A DNA stretch of 64,000 nt from Ursus arctos (taxonomy: Eukaryota; Chordata; Mammalia; Carnivora; Ursidae): contig NW_026623100.1 of the NCBI RefSeq assembly GCF_023065955.2, positions 14,237,001 through 14,301,000 of the forward strand, given 5' to 3'. A program made the position numbers and the translations under genes. Each line of letters opens with the position of its first letter. The first letter of the stretch is position 1. This document shows positions 1-8,959 of this stretch, in pieces. The notes under the pieces were generated by a model. It ran no database searches and was not told the DNA's origin. It saw only the letters and a program-made list of their open reading frames with translations.

Positions 1-104
1 CCGATGAGCGAGTTGCTTTGCCTGTTTTTTTTTTCCCCCTGAACCGAGTTTGTGTATAGATACTGGGTATGTAGAGATCAGCCCTGACCCAACGGCCTTG
101 GATA

Positions 105-621
105 TCAGAGCCATGCACTCTGGCCACCTGGGCAGTGCCTTCTAAAGCATCGGCTCTCTGGTACAAAGGAGAATTCTGGTCTTTGTAGCAAATGACTGCT
201 GCCATAGTTTGCAGTGCAGAAATCATGCCTGAGTCTTTGAGCTTCTGCTAGGCCTTCTGGATGGCAGAGGAGTAGAGAGAGAAAATCCTGCATGGCTCTC
301 ACTTTCAGGGCGTTCTTCATGGTTCCCAGGGGCTCTCTCAGCCCCGAGATCATCTCATTTCACCACCATTGGGTCTTTGACAATGCTTACCACAACTCAA
401 GCAAAGGACCGGTAGCTTTAGCTTCTCCTACTGAGCCAGAGGCTTCCAACCCCCCTCCCACTGCAGCCCACACCAACAGTGCCCGGGACTCCCTTCTGTA
501 CTCTTCGAAATCATTGAGGACTCCACTCAGCTTCCCTTTATATGAATCATATCTATCAAGAATTTCCATATTAGCAATTAAGACTGCACATTCTAAAATA
601 CTCATTTATTACTTCATTTAA
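105..621 (-). other. Unrecognised minus-strand open stretch, possible broken retrocopy
   Basis: Read on the minus strand, 605-387 is open for 72 codons with a fairly hydrophilic, charged start (MSILECAVLIANMEILDRY). An overlapping 82-codon minus frame follows at 353-105. Together they read like one ~165-residue product split by a frame change and stops. The composition is not low-complexity and no interspersed repeat is obvious, so a decayed retrocopy or old exon is possible. I do not recognise the protein family, and chance open frames of this length are common, so no function is assigned. Confidence 0.18.
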
Positions 622-1000
622 AAATAGTAATAAACCCATTACACCGTCACATAAATAATACTTTCATGAAAAGTAACCACATATTCAGAAACAACAACAA
701 GAAAAAGCCTAGTGAGAAGACTGGCCTTGTTTACCATTTTTGGAAAGCTTTTTAATGTCCGATTTATTAGAAGTCATTTTGCTTCTTTCTACGCGTCTGC
801 AGCCAGCCTGTCGTACCGGAACATGGCATATTGCTCGTGGAAAACACCGGTGTGCACACGGGATAGCGTGACCATGAGAAAGGCAGTCGAGGCCTTAGTG
901 TTGTTGGACTCGTGGACCACCTTGAGAACCACTGCTTTACGACACTGGACGTGCTAGGTTTCCCAGTGTCGACTGCCTTCTCCTGCGCAGGTGCATGCGG
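622..1000. other. Mostly single-copy DNA, possible MER5 tail
   Basis: The bases at about 905-938 end with a GAGAACCACTG motif preceded by GGACCACC. This resembles the terminal part of MER5-type hAT elements, which end in TTTGAGAACCACTG. The rest of the stretch shows nothing I can name. Confidence 0.3.
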
Positions 1001-1062
1001 GCACACGCACACGCACACACACACACACACACACACACGTGCGTGTGTGGTCACACGTGCTT
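1001..1062. repeat. (CA)n microsatellite ending in CACGTG palindrome
   Basis: An almost pure CA run occupies about 1001-1038. It then flips through ACGTGCGTGTGTG, so a CA tract faces a GT tract around a CACGTG centre. Alternating purine-pyrimidine DNA with this symmetry can form hairpins or Z-DNA. Open frames here (His-Thr repeats) are artefacts. Confidence 0.9.
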
Positions 1063-1199
1063 GGTCAGGATCTGGGTTTTGGCCAGGCCGTGATGTTTGG
1101 GGGGTAACTGAAAACTGTGCATTGAGCATTGGCATTCTACATGCCTGGCTGGTAACAGAATGGAGGTGATGGCCCCACCCGTGGGCTACATCGTCTCCT

Positions 1200-1390
1200 G
1201 CTTGGATCCCGGCTCCGTCATGGATAGACTCTGGCCCGGGGAAAATACATCATCTCCCTAAAGCCTCGGTTTCCTCTCGTGTAAAAGGGGACAAGAATAA
1301 CCTCTCTTCACAGAATGGCCGGGAGGGTCAGGGGCACAGTGTGTGTAAAACCAGCAGGTGCAAAGAGAATAGGTTCTCCGTACATGGTGG
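1200..1390 (+). repeat. MIR SINE fragment
   Basis: The order of landmarks matches the MIR consensus in plus orientation: a GATCCCGGCTC-like B-box region, CCTCGGTTTCCTC, then GTAAAAGGGGACAAGAATAA in place of the usual GTAAAATGGGGATAATAA. It is a diverged, ancient tRNA-derived SINE with no coding role. Confidence 0.7.
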
Positions 1391-1554
1391 ATGGGACTGT
1401 CACCGTCGGTACCGTTATTCAGGAATGAGGAAAGCACCAGAATATGGCGCCTCTGTTCACTGTTCTCACTCCAGACCACTCATTAGTGTTCAAGGAATAT
1501 GAATGCATGGAATTTTATACAAATTCGACTTCCTTCAGAAGTTACTAGCCTGAC

Positions 1555-1660
1555 TCAAGGTACGGGGTTAGGCTGATGAGACAAGAACAGGTGGTCCCTG
1601 CCCCTGGGAGCTTTTGGTCTAATTAGGGGGAAAAAAGACTTACACTTGAGAAACACAGCA
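1555..1660 (-). repeat. L2 3'-end fragment
   Basis: The phrase GTCCCTGCCCCTGGGAGCTTTTGGTCTAATTAGGGGG (1593-1629) follows the reverse complement of the L2 3' end (GTCCCTGCCCTCAAGGAGCTTACAGTCTAGTGGGGG). It is short and diverged. Confidence 0.55.
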
Positions 1661-1914
1661 GTAACCAAAGGTGTGCGATGAAGAGTCACAATGAGCAGAG
1701 CCGCCAGCATTCACGGCAGTTGTTCACAGATGGAAAATTCTAACACCTGGCACTGGGGACTGGCCTTGGCCCCGAGGTCTGTTTGCCCAGCGTGGCTGTT
1801 TTTAGTCCTCCGGCAGCTGCGCGCACCCCATGCGGCGGGGGGAGATGGAGCAGACCGTCCTCAGAGACAGTCACCCAGCCCTCTTCTGCCCCAGCTCCGC
1901 TCCCATCCAGAGGT
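1661..1914. other. Single-copy DNA, nothing recognised
   Basis: Moderately GC-rich sequence. It has a few overlapping short open frames on both strands but no codon pattern, splice context or repeat I can support. Confidence 0.4.
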
Positions 1915-2335
1915 CTAGCTCGGCCGGGCTGGCCTTGGACCTGTGCAGAACAACAGGATGTTGTGAGGAGGACACGGTGGAAGTCCCCAGTGGAGGTTTT
2001 CTTAAAAGCACCTTCTGCTTCTCCTTCTTGGAAGCCAGCAGCCCTGTGAGCAGTCGGGCCATCCTGAGACCACCACGCCGGGAGAAGGCCCGACGGGAGG
2101 GACGGCCACAGGGAGAGGCCCCAAGACCCCGGAGATATGCACGGAGCCTTCCGCGACCCGCCAGCACAGCCCATCTAGCAGCCAAAGGCAGCCCTGTGAG
2201 TGACCCCAGCCAGTATTACATGGAGCAGAATTGTCTGGCGGACCCCAGCTCAGCCAGAGGCACGAGACATAATAACTTGTTGTCTTAGGCCATTGAGTTT
2301 TGCAGGGGTCGGTTTCACAAAGATAGAAAAGTAGA
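1915..2335 (+). mobile_element. MaLR (MLT1-type) solo LTR fragment
   Basis: In order, the sequence shows a CCTTCTGCTTCTCC tract, CTTGGAAGCCAGCAGCCCTGTGAG, a GGGAGAGGCCC phrase, CCCAGCTCAGCC, and an end resembling TTAAGCCACTGAGTTTTGGGG (here CTTAGGCCATTGAGTTTTGC). These are landmarks of old MLT1-class ERVL-MaLR LTRs. No internal or coding retroviral sequence adjoins it. The subfamily is not determined. Confidence 0.55.
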
Positions 2336-2589
2336 AGAGGAGGGCTGGGGCTGGGAGAGAGAGGGAGAGGGGGCGGAGCCACTGAACTGACAAAGTCAGG
2401 GTCTTGTAGGCGGCACCCTTCCCTCCCAGCCCCCACGCAGAGAGCAGATCCATCACATGCACTTTTGCTAAGGTGTCTGGATTTGAACTTATATCCTCAA
2501 AGGACATCCCATAAACGATTGTCAAGTAGCAAAAACATTCAGGTAACAGATACCAGAGCTGCCGGAAGTTCACCACTAATACATAAGCA
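2336..2589. other. Single-copy DNA, nothing recognised
   Basis: This stretch contains a short GA-rich tract near 2355-2380 (GGGAGAGAGAGGGAGAGGGGG). Nothing else could be identified. Confidence 0.4.
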
Positions 2590-2830
2590 TATCCCTCCTG
2601 GTGGCCGTGCCACTATGGTGGTTTCTCTTCAAGATTTTTAGTTTGCATCCCACTTCTATTGGGACCACCTCATTCCTGCCGCCAGGCCTTCGCTCATGTC
2701 TTTCCCCCTCTCTAGCTGCCCTTTCTCTTTTCTCATCCAGTCTAATCCTGCCATCCTTCAAGTTCCCACTTAGCCCATCAACTCCACTGCCCAGGTCACA
2801 CCCTCCCATGAAGGTCCACAGCACCGGCTG
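2590..2830 (+). repeat. L2 fragment, sense
   Basis: The pyrimidine-rich text contains CATTCCTGCCGCCAGGCCTTCGCTCATG and CTTCAAGTTCCCACTTAG. It parallels the L2 region just before its 3' end (CCTCAGGGCCTTTGCAC, then CAGCTCAAATGTCACC). It is a diverged non-LTR retrotransposon remnant. Confidence 0.5.
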
Positions 2831-3480
2831 TATGTCACATGCATTTGGCCACTTAGAATCCAAGCATCGCAGGTGCTTAGGGCTGACTGGACTTCAGCAG
2901 ACGTGGAGTCCAGGATAGGAACCCGGAGCTCAGGGAAAGTGACTCGCCCCAGCTCTCATAGTTACTGGAACATGGAACATCCATACTCCGGCGCTATAGT
3001 TTTGGAAACACAAATTTAGTAAACATCCGAGTTAAAATGGAACCAGACCAGGACTCACTGAGAGCCAGCAACTGCAAAAGCGGCTTATACCTGCGGTAAA
3101 ATGAAGAGAAATGCTCATACTAGGCAGCTGCAAAGGTGACTTCTGTAAGACTGTACTACATATAAGGGAAGATACTCAGAACCAGCATCACTGGGGGGCA
3201 AAGATTAAGATCAAAATAATAAAAATGCATCTGTTCGGTCAGAACCTATAATCTGTACAGTTCTGATGTCATGAATCAAGTCTCTGAATAGCAAAGTGCC
3301 TGGCTGGCCAGACGCTGACCTTGGAAAGCACACCCAAGTCACTGCTCCCTGTCTTGACTTGACACCAGCCACCTGTATTTGCAGCCTTAACCTGGCTTAG
3401 AAAGTGACTCTGACTCATTAGGGGGGGTTGAGTGAAAATGGGAATGAAAACAAGAAGCAGAATCACAGGTAAGTGTAGGG
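2831..3480. other. Single-copy DNA with a weak MIR-like segment
   Basis: Bases 2925-2965 (CAGGGAAAGTGACTCGCCCCAG) recall the MIR phrase AGGTTAAGTAACTTGCCCAAG in reverse orientation, but the match is short. The remainder shows no recognised element. Confidence 0.3.
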
Positions 3481-3775
3481 TGTTAGCTTTTGTGTAACAG
3501 ATTTTAGTGTAAGCGAGCTGATGACTTTATTATCATGAAATTATTGCCAATTTATTTTTTCAGGTGCCTAAGCAATTAGGGGAATCTGATATATTAGAAC
3601 TGTAAAGACTTTAATTGCTTAAGTGTGCAAAAATGTTTACTCGTTAGGGGGAATCTAATTAGTTAAGTTGATATTCTTGACTTATTAGCTACTTGGTAGC
3701 GTGTGAGTATTTTCAAAACGTTAATTGCTTTAAAATTAGTAAATTGGATACTAAGCTAAGTATGAATAATTTAAG
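3481..3775. promoter_or_regulatory. AT-rich conserved-looking noncoding block
   Basis: No repeat family is recognised. The text is dense in ATTA/TAAT cores, such as GCAATTAGGGG, TTTAATTGCTTAAG, CTAATTAG and GTTAATTGC. Clusters of homeodomain-type cores in repeat-free DNA are typical of developmental enhancers. Both conservation and enhancer function are inferred from composition only. Confidence 0.35.
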
Positions 3776-5345
3776 TGATTGAAAGAAGTGAACACTTCTT
3801 CTCATCCCCCAAAGCCCCTCGGACACAGACAAGCCCTGACTTCTCCCAGGGGTCCAGGGCAGTCACCCAGCCCCTCTCCCCATCACACAGATCCTGCCTT
3901 GCTCTCCATTCCTCTCACGTGAGTTCACTTTCCATCACGGGGGTAGGGAGGTGGCATCCTCTCTTCTTTCTCTTGCATCACTCAGAGCAAACCCCAATCA
4001 TCCTTACATTTTAAATTAATTGGATTGAACAGAATTGAATGGGACTTTTAATTCAATGACAGCAACCTGCCCAGTTCTATAAAGAACTGAATTAGGCCCA
4101 GCTCTTGTTAAGAAGCATCCCTGAGGACATGACACAAAAGTGAAGGGGTTTCCAGACACTGGGTGGGAGGAAGAGACAGAGTCAATACATTCGTTGGGAA
4201 CGTACTGTGTTTCTGGATGGTGCTGGTGGGGCAGGCAGGTAGGGTTAAGCAGAATTCCCAGAAGTGGTTCTGAAGGAGAACGTGATGGCTGGCTCCAGCA
4301 CCATCTTAATGGATCAACAGAAGAGGAAAGACATGACCAAGCAAAGTTGGCTAAGAGTCAAGGCTCCAGCCTCTTCCTCTTTACCCCCCCTGCAGCCCCA
4401 CCCCTTCACTCAAGGACAGACAAGTATCAGCACAAGGACAGCCACAGGAGGGAGACAGAGCAAAGGTCAAGGGTATAGTGAGCTTGCTTTGGGAGCAAAA
4501 CAAAGGGAGAAACTTGGGAAAGGCTCATTTTGAAAGAAGAGCTCTCAGGAGGGCTAATGCTTACAACAGTCAAGGTGACAGCCAAGGGTTTATTCCAAAG
4601 ACAGCAGGGAGCTGAGACGAATGCGGCAGAAAGGCCTGGATGGCCAAGAGGGAAGAAAAGAGGAGTAGCTAAGACTGCATGGAGAGGAGAGCTGCTGAGG
4701 GCCAAGTGGCCAGAGGCGGTGCTGGAAACACACAGCGTCTTCAAGAGGCAGAGGCAGACCCGAAGACACGCGGATGGAAGAGCCCCAGGAGGGAGCCCTG
4801 CCGACGAGGGGGAGATCTCCGGGTAAGAAGGCCATGGGGCCCTCCGGCCATCAGGGGTTCAGCAGCAGAGATGAGTGAGAAAACTGCCCGACATGTGGGT
4901 CTCGCCCGAGGTGAGGAAAAGCATTTGAGTCACATGCATCAAGCCAGTGAAATCTCTGTGGAAAGGTCAGGTTTTCCAGAATATTAACATTTGGGACCAC
5001 ACGCTGGCGCGGGTGCCAAGGGTTTCTACACCCATTGCGAGACCTTTAAAATAATCCTTTTGTGGTGGAAAAAGCTGTTCCTTTATTTGTACAGTATGTA
5101 ACTTTGCACTTAGGGGGAAAGACAGTGATGTGAATCACCCTGAATTTCCATCCCTGTTGAACCGGGTTGTGCTGGGAGAGCCCGTGGACTTGGAAGCAGT
5201 GTGCATGAAAAAGCAGCTTTCTGAAGTATTTCAAAAACAATTTCCTTCGTATCTGAACGAAATCATTAGATACTAAATCCCACATGACCGGCTGATGTGG
5301 GGAGGGCTGGGGAAGGGCAGGAGCACGAATCCCAACCGTAGTGGC
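3776..5345. other. Single-copy DNA, nothing recognised
   Basis: Mixed-composition DNA. A short AT-rich patch at about 4008-4095 holds several AATT/TAATT cores. Several open frames of 80-110 codons on both strands (4140-4830) overlap each other and have no homology that I recognise. Confidence 0.4.
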
Positions 5346-5430
5346 CCGCGCTGAGCAAGGCGCATGCGCTCAGCGTTGCTTTAGGCCGGGTCGGTGCAGA
5401 CACTGCACCGTGATACACGTGTGATACACC
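5346..5430. promoter_or_regulatory. CpG-rich patch with NRF1-like site and hairpin
   Basis: GCGCATGCGC at 5360-5369 is a perfect match to the palindromic NRF1 core. It lies between the inverted repeats GCTGAGC and GCTCAGC. Downstream, CGGTGCA-GACAC-TGCACCG (5392-5410) makes a 7-bp stem with a 5-base loop, followed by a CACGTG E-box at about 5417. The patch is locally CpG-rich but too small to be called an island. Activity is unproven. Confidence 0.4.
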
Positions 5431-5439
5431 GGCCGGAGG

Positions 5440-5560
5440 CAGGAGGTAGTGCTAGTATTTACAGGTGGGACACCCAAGGCCCAGAGTAGTTCGGGAACTT
5501 GCTCTGCTTCCAGAAGCGCTGGTATTGTAACTCAGGTCTGTCTGACCCCCAGCACCCCTG
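5440..5560 (-). repeat. Diverged MIR fragment
   Basis: TATTTACAGGTGGGACACCCAAGGCCCAGAG and TGTAACTCAGGTCTGTCTGACCCC correspond to the reverse-oriented MIR (ACAGATGAGGAAACTGAGGC, then GAACCCAGGTCTGACT). Confidence 0.45.
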
Positions 5561-6062
5561 ATCACGGGGTGATGGGGGGCAGCGGCACTGAGGCCTTAGA
5601 TGGGACCACGAGTGGAGGCTTCAGGCTTGAACCAGGAACCAGTTCTGATGTCCTTAACAGGAGGAAAAGGTGGCTATTCACTTGCTGCCTACCTGACATT
5701 TCTTGCTGATATTTACACTTTCATGTGTTTTGGTCTCCTCCCCTCAACTGCTCGGACATCTCCGGCAGAGCGGGACTGTTCGAGAGCCTCTTGCCTCCTG
5801 CTTGATACCGTTAGGCTCCGAAGCCCTTCAGTGAAAACGTAACTCACAGACAAGTTTTTTTCAGCCGAATTGCCCCACCCTCTATAGAGGAAGGACAATC
5901 AGACTTGTAGATTTTAAAAATGTGGCAAACAAATTTTGTAAATGCTTGATGGGGGCATTTTCTAAAGGCTCTACAGGTAGAGTGAATTTAATGGTGCCCC
6001 GAATTTTCTAAAACTTCTCTCATGCTATCTTCAGGTTGATGTTTCACGTAAAAGTTTACATG
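5561..6062. other. Single-copy DNA, nothing recognised
   Basis: No repeat, RNA gene or supported coding frame was seen. Confidence 0.4.
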
Positions 6063-6063
6063 A

Positions 6064-6180
6064 TTTTTCATCAACTTTTCTGTTAGGTTGTCATGAATAA
6101 AACATACATTCTGTGTTTTTTTCATCAATTTTCTTCTGTTTTTTTCTGTTAGGTTGTCATGAAGAAAACGTATATTCTGC
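6064..6180. repeat. Imperfect tandem duplication, unit ~50-65 bp
   Basis: The unit TTTTCATCAA...CTGTTAGGTTGTCATGA...AAAACATACATTCTG occurs at 6064-6115. It repeats at 6116-6180 with substitutions (ATAAAACATACA becomes AGAAAACGTATA) and a small T-rich insertion. The core CTGTTAGGTTGTCATGA is identical in both copies. Confidence 0.8.
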
Positions 6181-6316
6181 CTATCAAAATACCACCTGGG
6201 ACTATCACACTGTCATAAAAGTTATTTTTTGCTTTAAAGAAAAGGGGGCTTGAGAGCTGTCCTTTACATTTTCTACTGGAATAACAGATTGACAATACAA
6301 CGCCGAAAATATGGCT

Positions 6317-6404
6317 GGGGGGTGGGGGGAAGAAAGGGGCAAAAAAGAAAAGAAGAGAAAAGGAAACACAGACACACAAACACACAGACACACACACACA
6401 CACA
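6317..6404. repeat. Purine tract joined to (CA)n
   Basis: A G/A-only stretch (GGGGGGTGGGGGGAAGAAAG..., through AAAAGAAAAGAAGAGAAAAGG) runs into CACAGACACACAAACACACAG and a short pure CA run at about 6385-6402. It is simple-sequence DNA. The minus-strand Cys-Val open frames across it are artefacts. Confidence 0.8.
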
Positions 6405-7635
6405 GCAGCTAGTGCTAATCCTCCACTGATGTCACTGATGTGTACCTGGGAACACAGAACTGGCCCTACCAGGGTCTACAACGGTTCAAGCAACAGCAAC
6501 AGGCCCATGACTTTCTGACCGGATTCCACTTGCTACTCCTTCCCGGTACTGACATGCATAAAGGACCACCAATCGCCCTAACGTTAGCAATAACTAGAAC
6601 AACAGCTTCCCAGTTGAAGGAGGGACATTCTCCCACAGGGTGCTGCCAGCTCGGAAGGCGTGGGACCACAAATGTCCCTTGGCTCATTAGGGCAGGATCG
6701 AGTCTGGGCACTGCCTAGTTCAGAGGGGGAAAAAGGTTTCCTGAGGGAGATTCAGGCAGTGGTGGTGAATCGGCTATTGTCAGAGGGGACTTCGGGGAAG
6801 TCCGGCGTTAGGAAGGCCCCCGTTTTGTGCAAACTGATCAAATGCAGATGTTGCCAACGAGCTGACCTTATTCAGCGTGACTTCACTGGAGACTGAATGG
6901 CAGACAGCGGGTTAGCAGCGCGGTGAAGGCCTGTGTTGGCGAGAGGGCGTAACTGTAGCTACAGCGGCAGGATGTGGATGACACCGGACAAACGTCTCTT
7001 CTATTGATAAATCCATCTTTTGCTTCCAAACGGTTTATACCAGGGAGACGTAGTGAAAAAGAAATACAGTTCCAGGCTTTTCTAGGTGTCTCCCGTGTAC
7101 ATCAAACTCTGAAAGAGATGAAGGGAAAAAATATTAAAAATGGGCCCAACCTTCCGTCTTCCTGAAATATCAGTTTTCATATAAAACTCATCAGCTGAGC
7201 TAAGTATTAGGCTTGATCAATGGCAGGAAACTAGGGGATCAAATGCTAATAAATCAGAAACAGATACCCCCTCTTGAGCCGAAAATATATCACAACACTG
7301 AAAACGAGGAAATCAACTGATGATTTTTTAATGCGTGCGCAAAGAGAAGATGAGCTTTTTTTTTTTTTTTTTTAAATGCGGGAGGGCTGCGCTTTAAGTA
7401 CCAACACAGAATAAGATTCTGAAACACTTTAATCAGACCGGGACTTTCACGTAAGCAAAAGAAACAAGAAAGATCCAAATATTTAGTGAAGTCTGGATAC
7501 AGAGGCGTAATCTTAAAACGTTTGTGCGTGAGCCGATTGAAAGATGGCAAAGTGAACACATTAAGAACTCAGCCCTCGCACCTCTTTTAAGACTGTATCA
7601 TTCTATAATCCAACTCCCTTCTTAGTATTTTTCTT
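6405..7635. other. Single-copy DNA, nothing recognised
   Basis: The stretch includes an 18-base T run near 7356. No coding or repeat assignment is possible. Confidence 0.4.
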
Positions 7636-7639
7636 TTAT

Positions 7640-7995
7640 TCATTTTAATTTTGTAAAGTAAACGTTTTATTGAAACAAGGCATAGATACAGAGCAGTGCA
7701 CAAATTGTCAGTTCACAAATTCATAAGCCGACTGGATTTTCATACAGTGGACCCACCTGTGTCACCAGCCCCCAGCTTAAGAAACAGAACATGGGCAACA
7801 CCCCCAGGAGCCCCTCTTGTTTTGTGCTCCCCCGAAGGTGATGACTATTCTGACCTGCGACATGTACATTTGCGTTGTCTGTTTTTGAGCTTTATATAAA
7901 TGGAATCGTACAGTAGGTATTCTTGCATCGGCTTCTCATGCTCCCCACTGTGTTTGTGTCATTTGTGCGTGGTGGTTAGTGGTGTATTTGTTAAT
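7640..7995 (-). repeat. L1M 3'-UTR fragment, antisense
   Basis: GTAAACGTTTTATTGAAA, AAGAAACAGAACATGGGCA, CCCCAGGAGCCCCTC and GAGCTTTATATAAATGGAATCGTAC follow the reverse complement of old L1M 3' ends. The last phrase is a strong landmark. It is a truncated, non-functional LINE. Confidence 0.7.
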
Positions 7996-8285
7996 ATTTT
8001 AAACTATTGCTTTTAAATAATACATATACAGTCATTTCATTAATGCAGTCTTGCAGGTATAGAAACGATCTCTGTTTATTTCAGCAAATTGCCCAGTGTC
8101 AGCACTCAGAAGAAAGTTCGAAAAAGGAACCAGCCCCCAGCAGAAATCACAAAGAATCCACTGAGCTGTGATAAAGTTCTGAACTGACATGTCTGTAATA
8201 AAAGGCACATTATCACCAACAGCTTTGAAATCTTCATATTTGTTTTCCATTTATTTATCTTAAAAATACACATGCAATTATTTTT

Positions 8286-8660
8286 TTTTTCTTTGACCCA
8301 CCTTAAACAAGAACCCAGAGAGTGTGGTCCTGCTCTCTGAATGGAAATGGTTTGCCTCTGTGAAAACAGGGAGCTAAATTAAATTAGAAGATCCTGGTAG
8401 TCAGTAGGGCCGAATTTCCCTTCCTTCCTACTCTCCCATTCCACAATCTATCACCTAGAGTAATTAAGACCAGGGAGGTATCATCTTCACTGGATTAACC
8501 TTAACTAAATTGTACTCATTCAACATGTGCCCTTTTGATTAGTCCGAGCAGGGCCTGCTGTCTCGGATACACCCACCTTGTAATTCTACGCACTTAATTA
8601 ATTTCAGATGAATAGCAGAGGGGATAAGCTAAATTCTCTGATTAATAAACTATAAGTCCT
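8286..8660. promoter_or_regulatory. Conserved-looking noncoding block
   Basis: Repeat-free DNA with multiple homeodomain-type cores: GCTAAATTAAATTAG, GAGTAATTAAG, GATTAACCTTAACTAAATTG, CTTAATTAATTTC and TGATTAATAAAC. Together with the AT-rich DNA after the CA repeat, this forms the upstream flank of the CpG island. Enhancer function is an inference. Confidence 0.35.
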
Positions 8661-8733
8661 TATGTGTGTCAGAGTAGCTCAAGGTTTTCATCTTTCCTTT
8701 ATTTCTGTGCCCTGCAAAGGTGAATGGAGATTG

Positions 8734-8735
<2 letters not shown>

Positions 8736-8778
<43 letters not shown>
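8736..8778. repeat. (AC)21 microsatellite
   Basis: Uninterrupted AC dinucleotide run of about 43 bases. It is long and pure, so likely polymorphic. Confidence 0.97.
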
Positions 8779-8779
<1 letters not shown>

Positions 8780-8959
8780 CTGCAATTGTGTGAGGCTGGT
8801 AAGCAGATCCTTGAACAGTTTTTGTCATTTTGTAAAGGGCAGACCTGGAGAGAGAAATTTTGCAAGAATTGTTGGTAAAATAGATCGTTTTTCTGTGAAG
8901 CAGAATTTTGAATGTCCTTTTACATCTGGACCTAGGTCTTTAGTTTTTATTTGCACGTA

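Noticed and set aside
767..1169. Frames encoding Cys-Val or His-Thr repeats
   Set aside because: They are translations of the CA/GT microsatellite, not proteins. The same applies at 6149-6403, 8650-8972 and 30914-31291.
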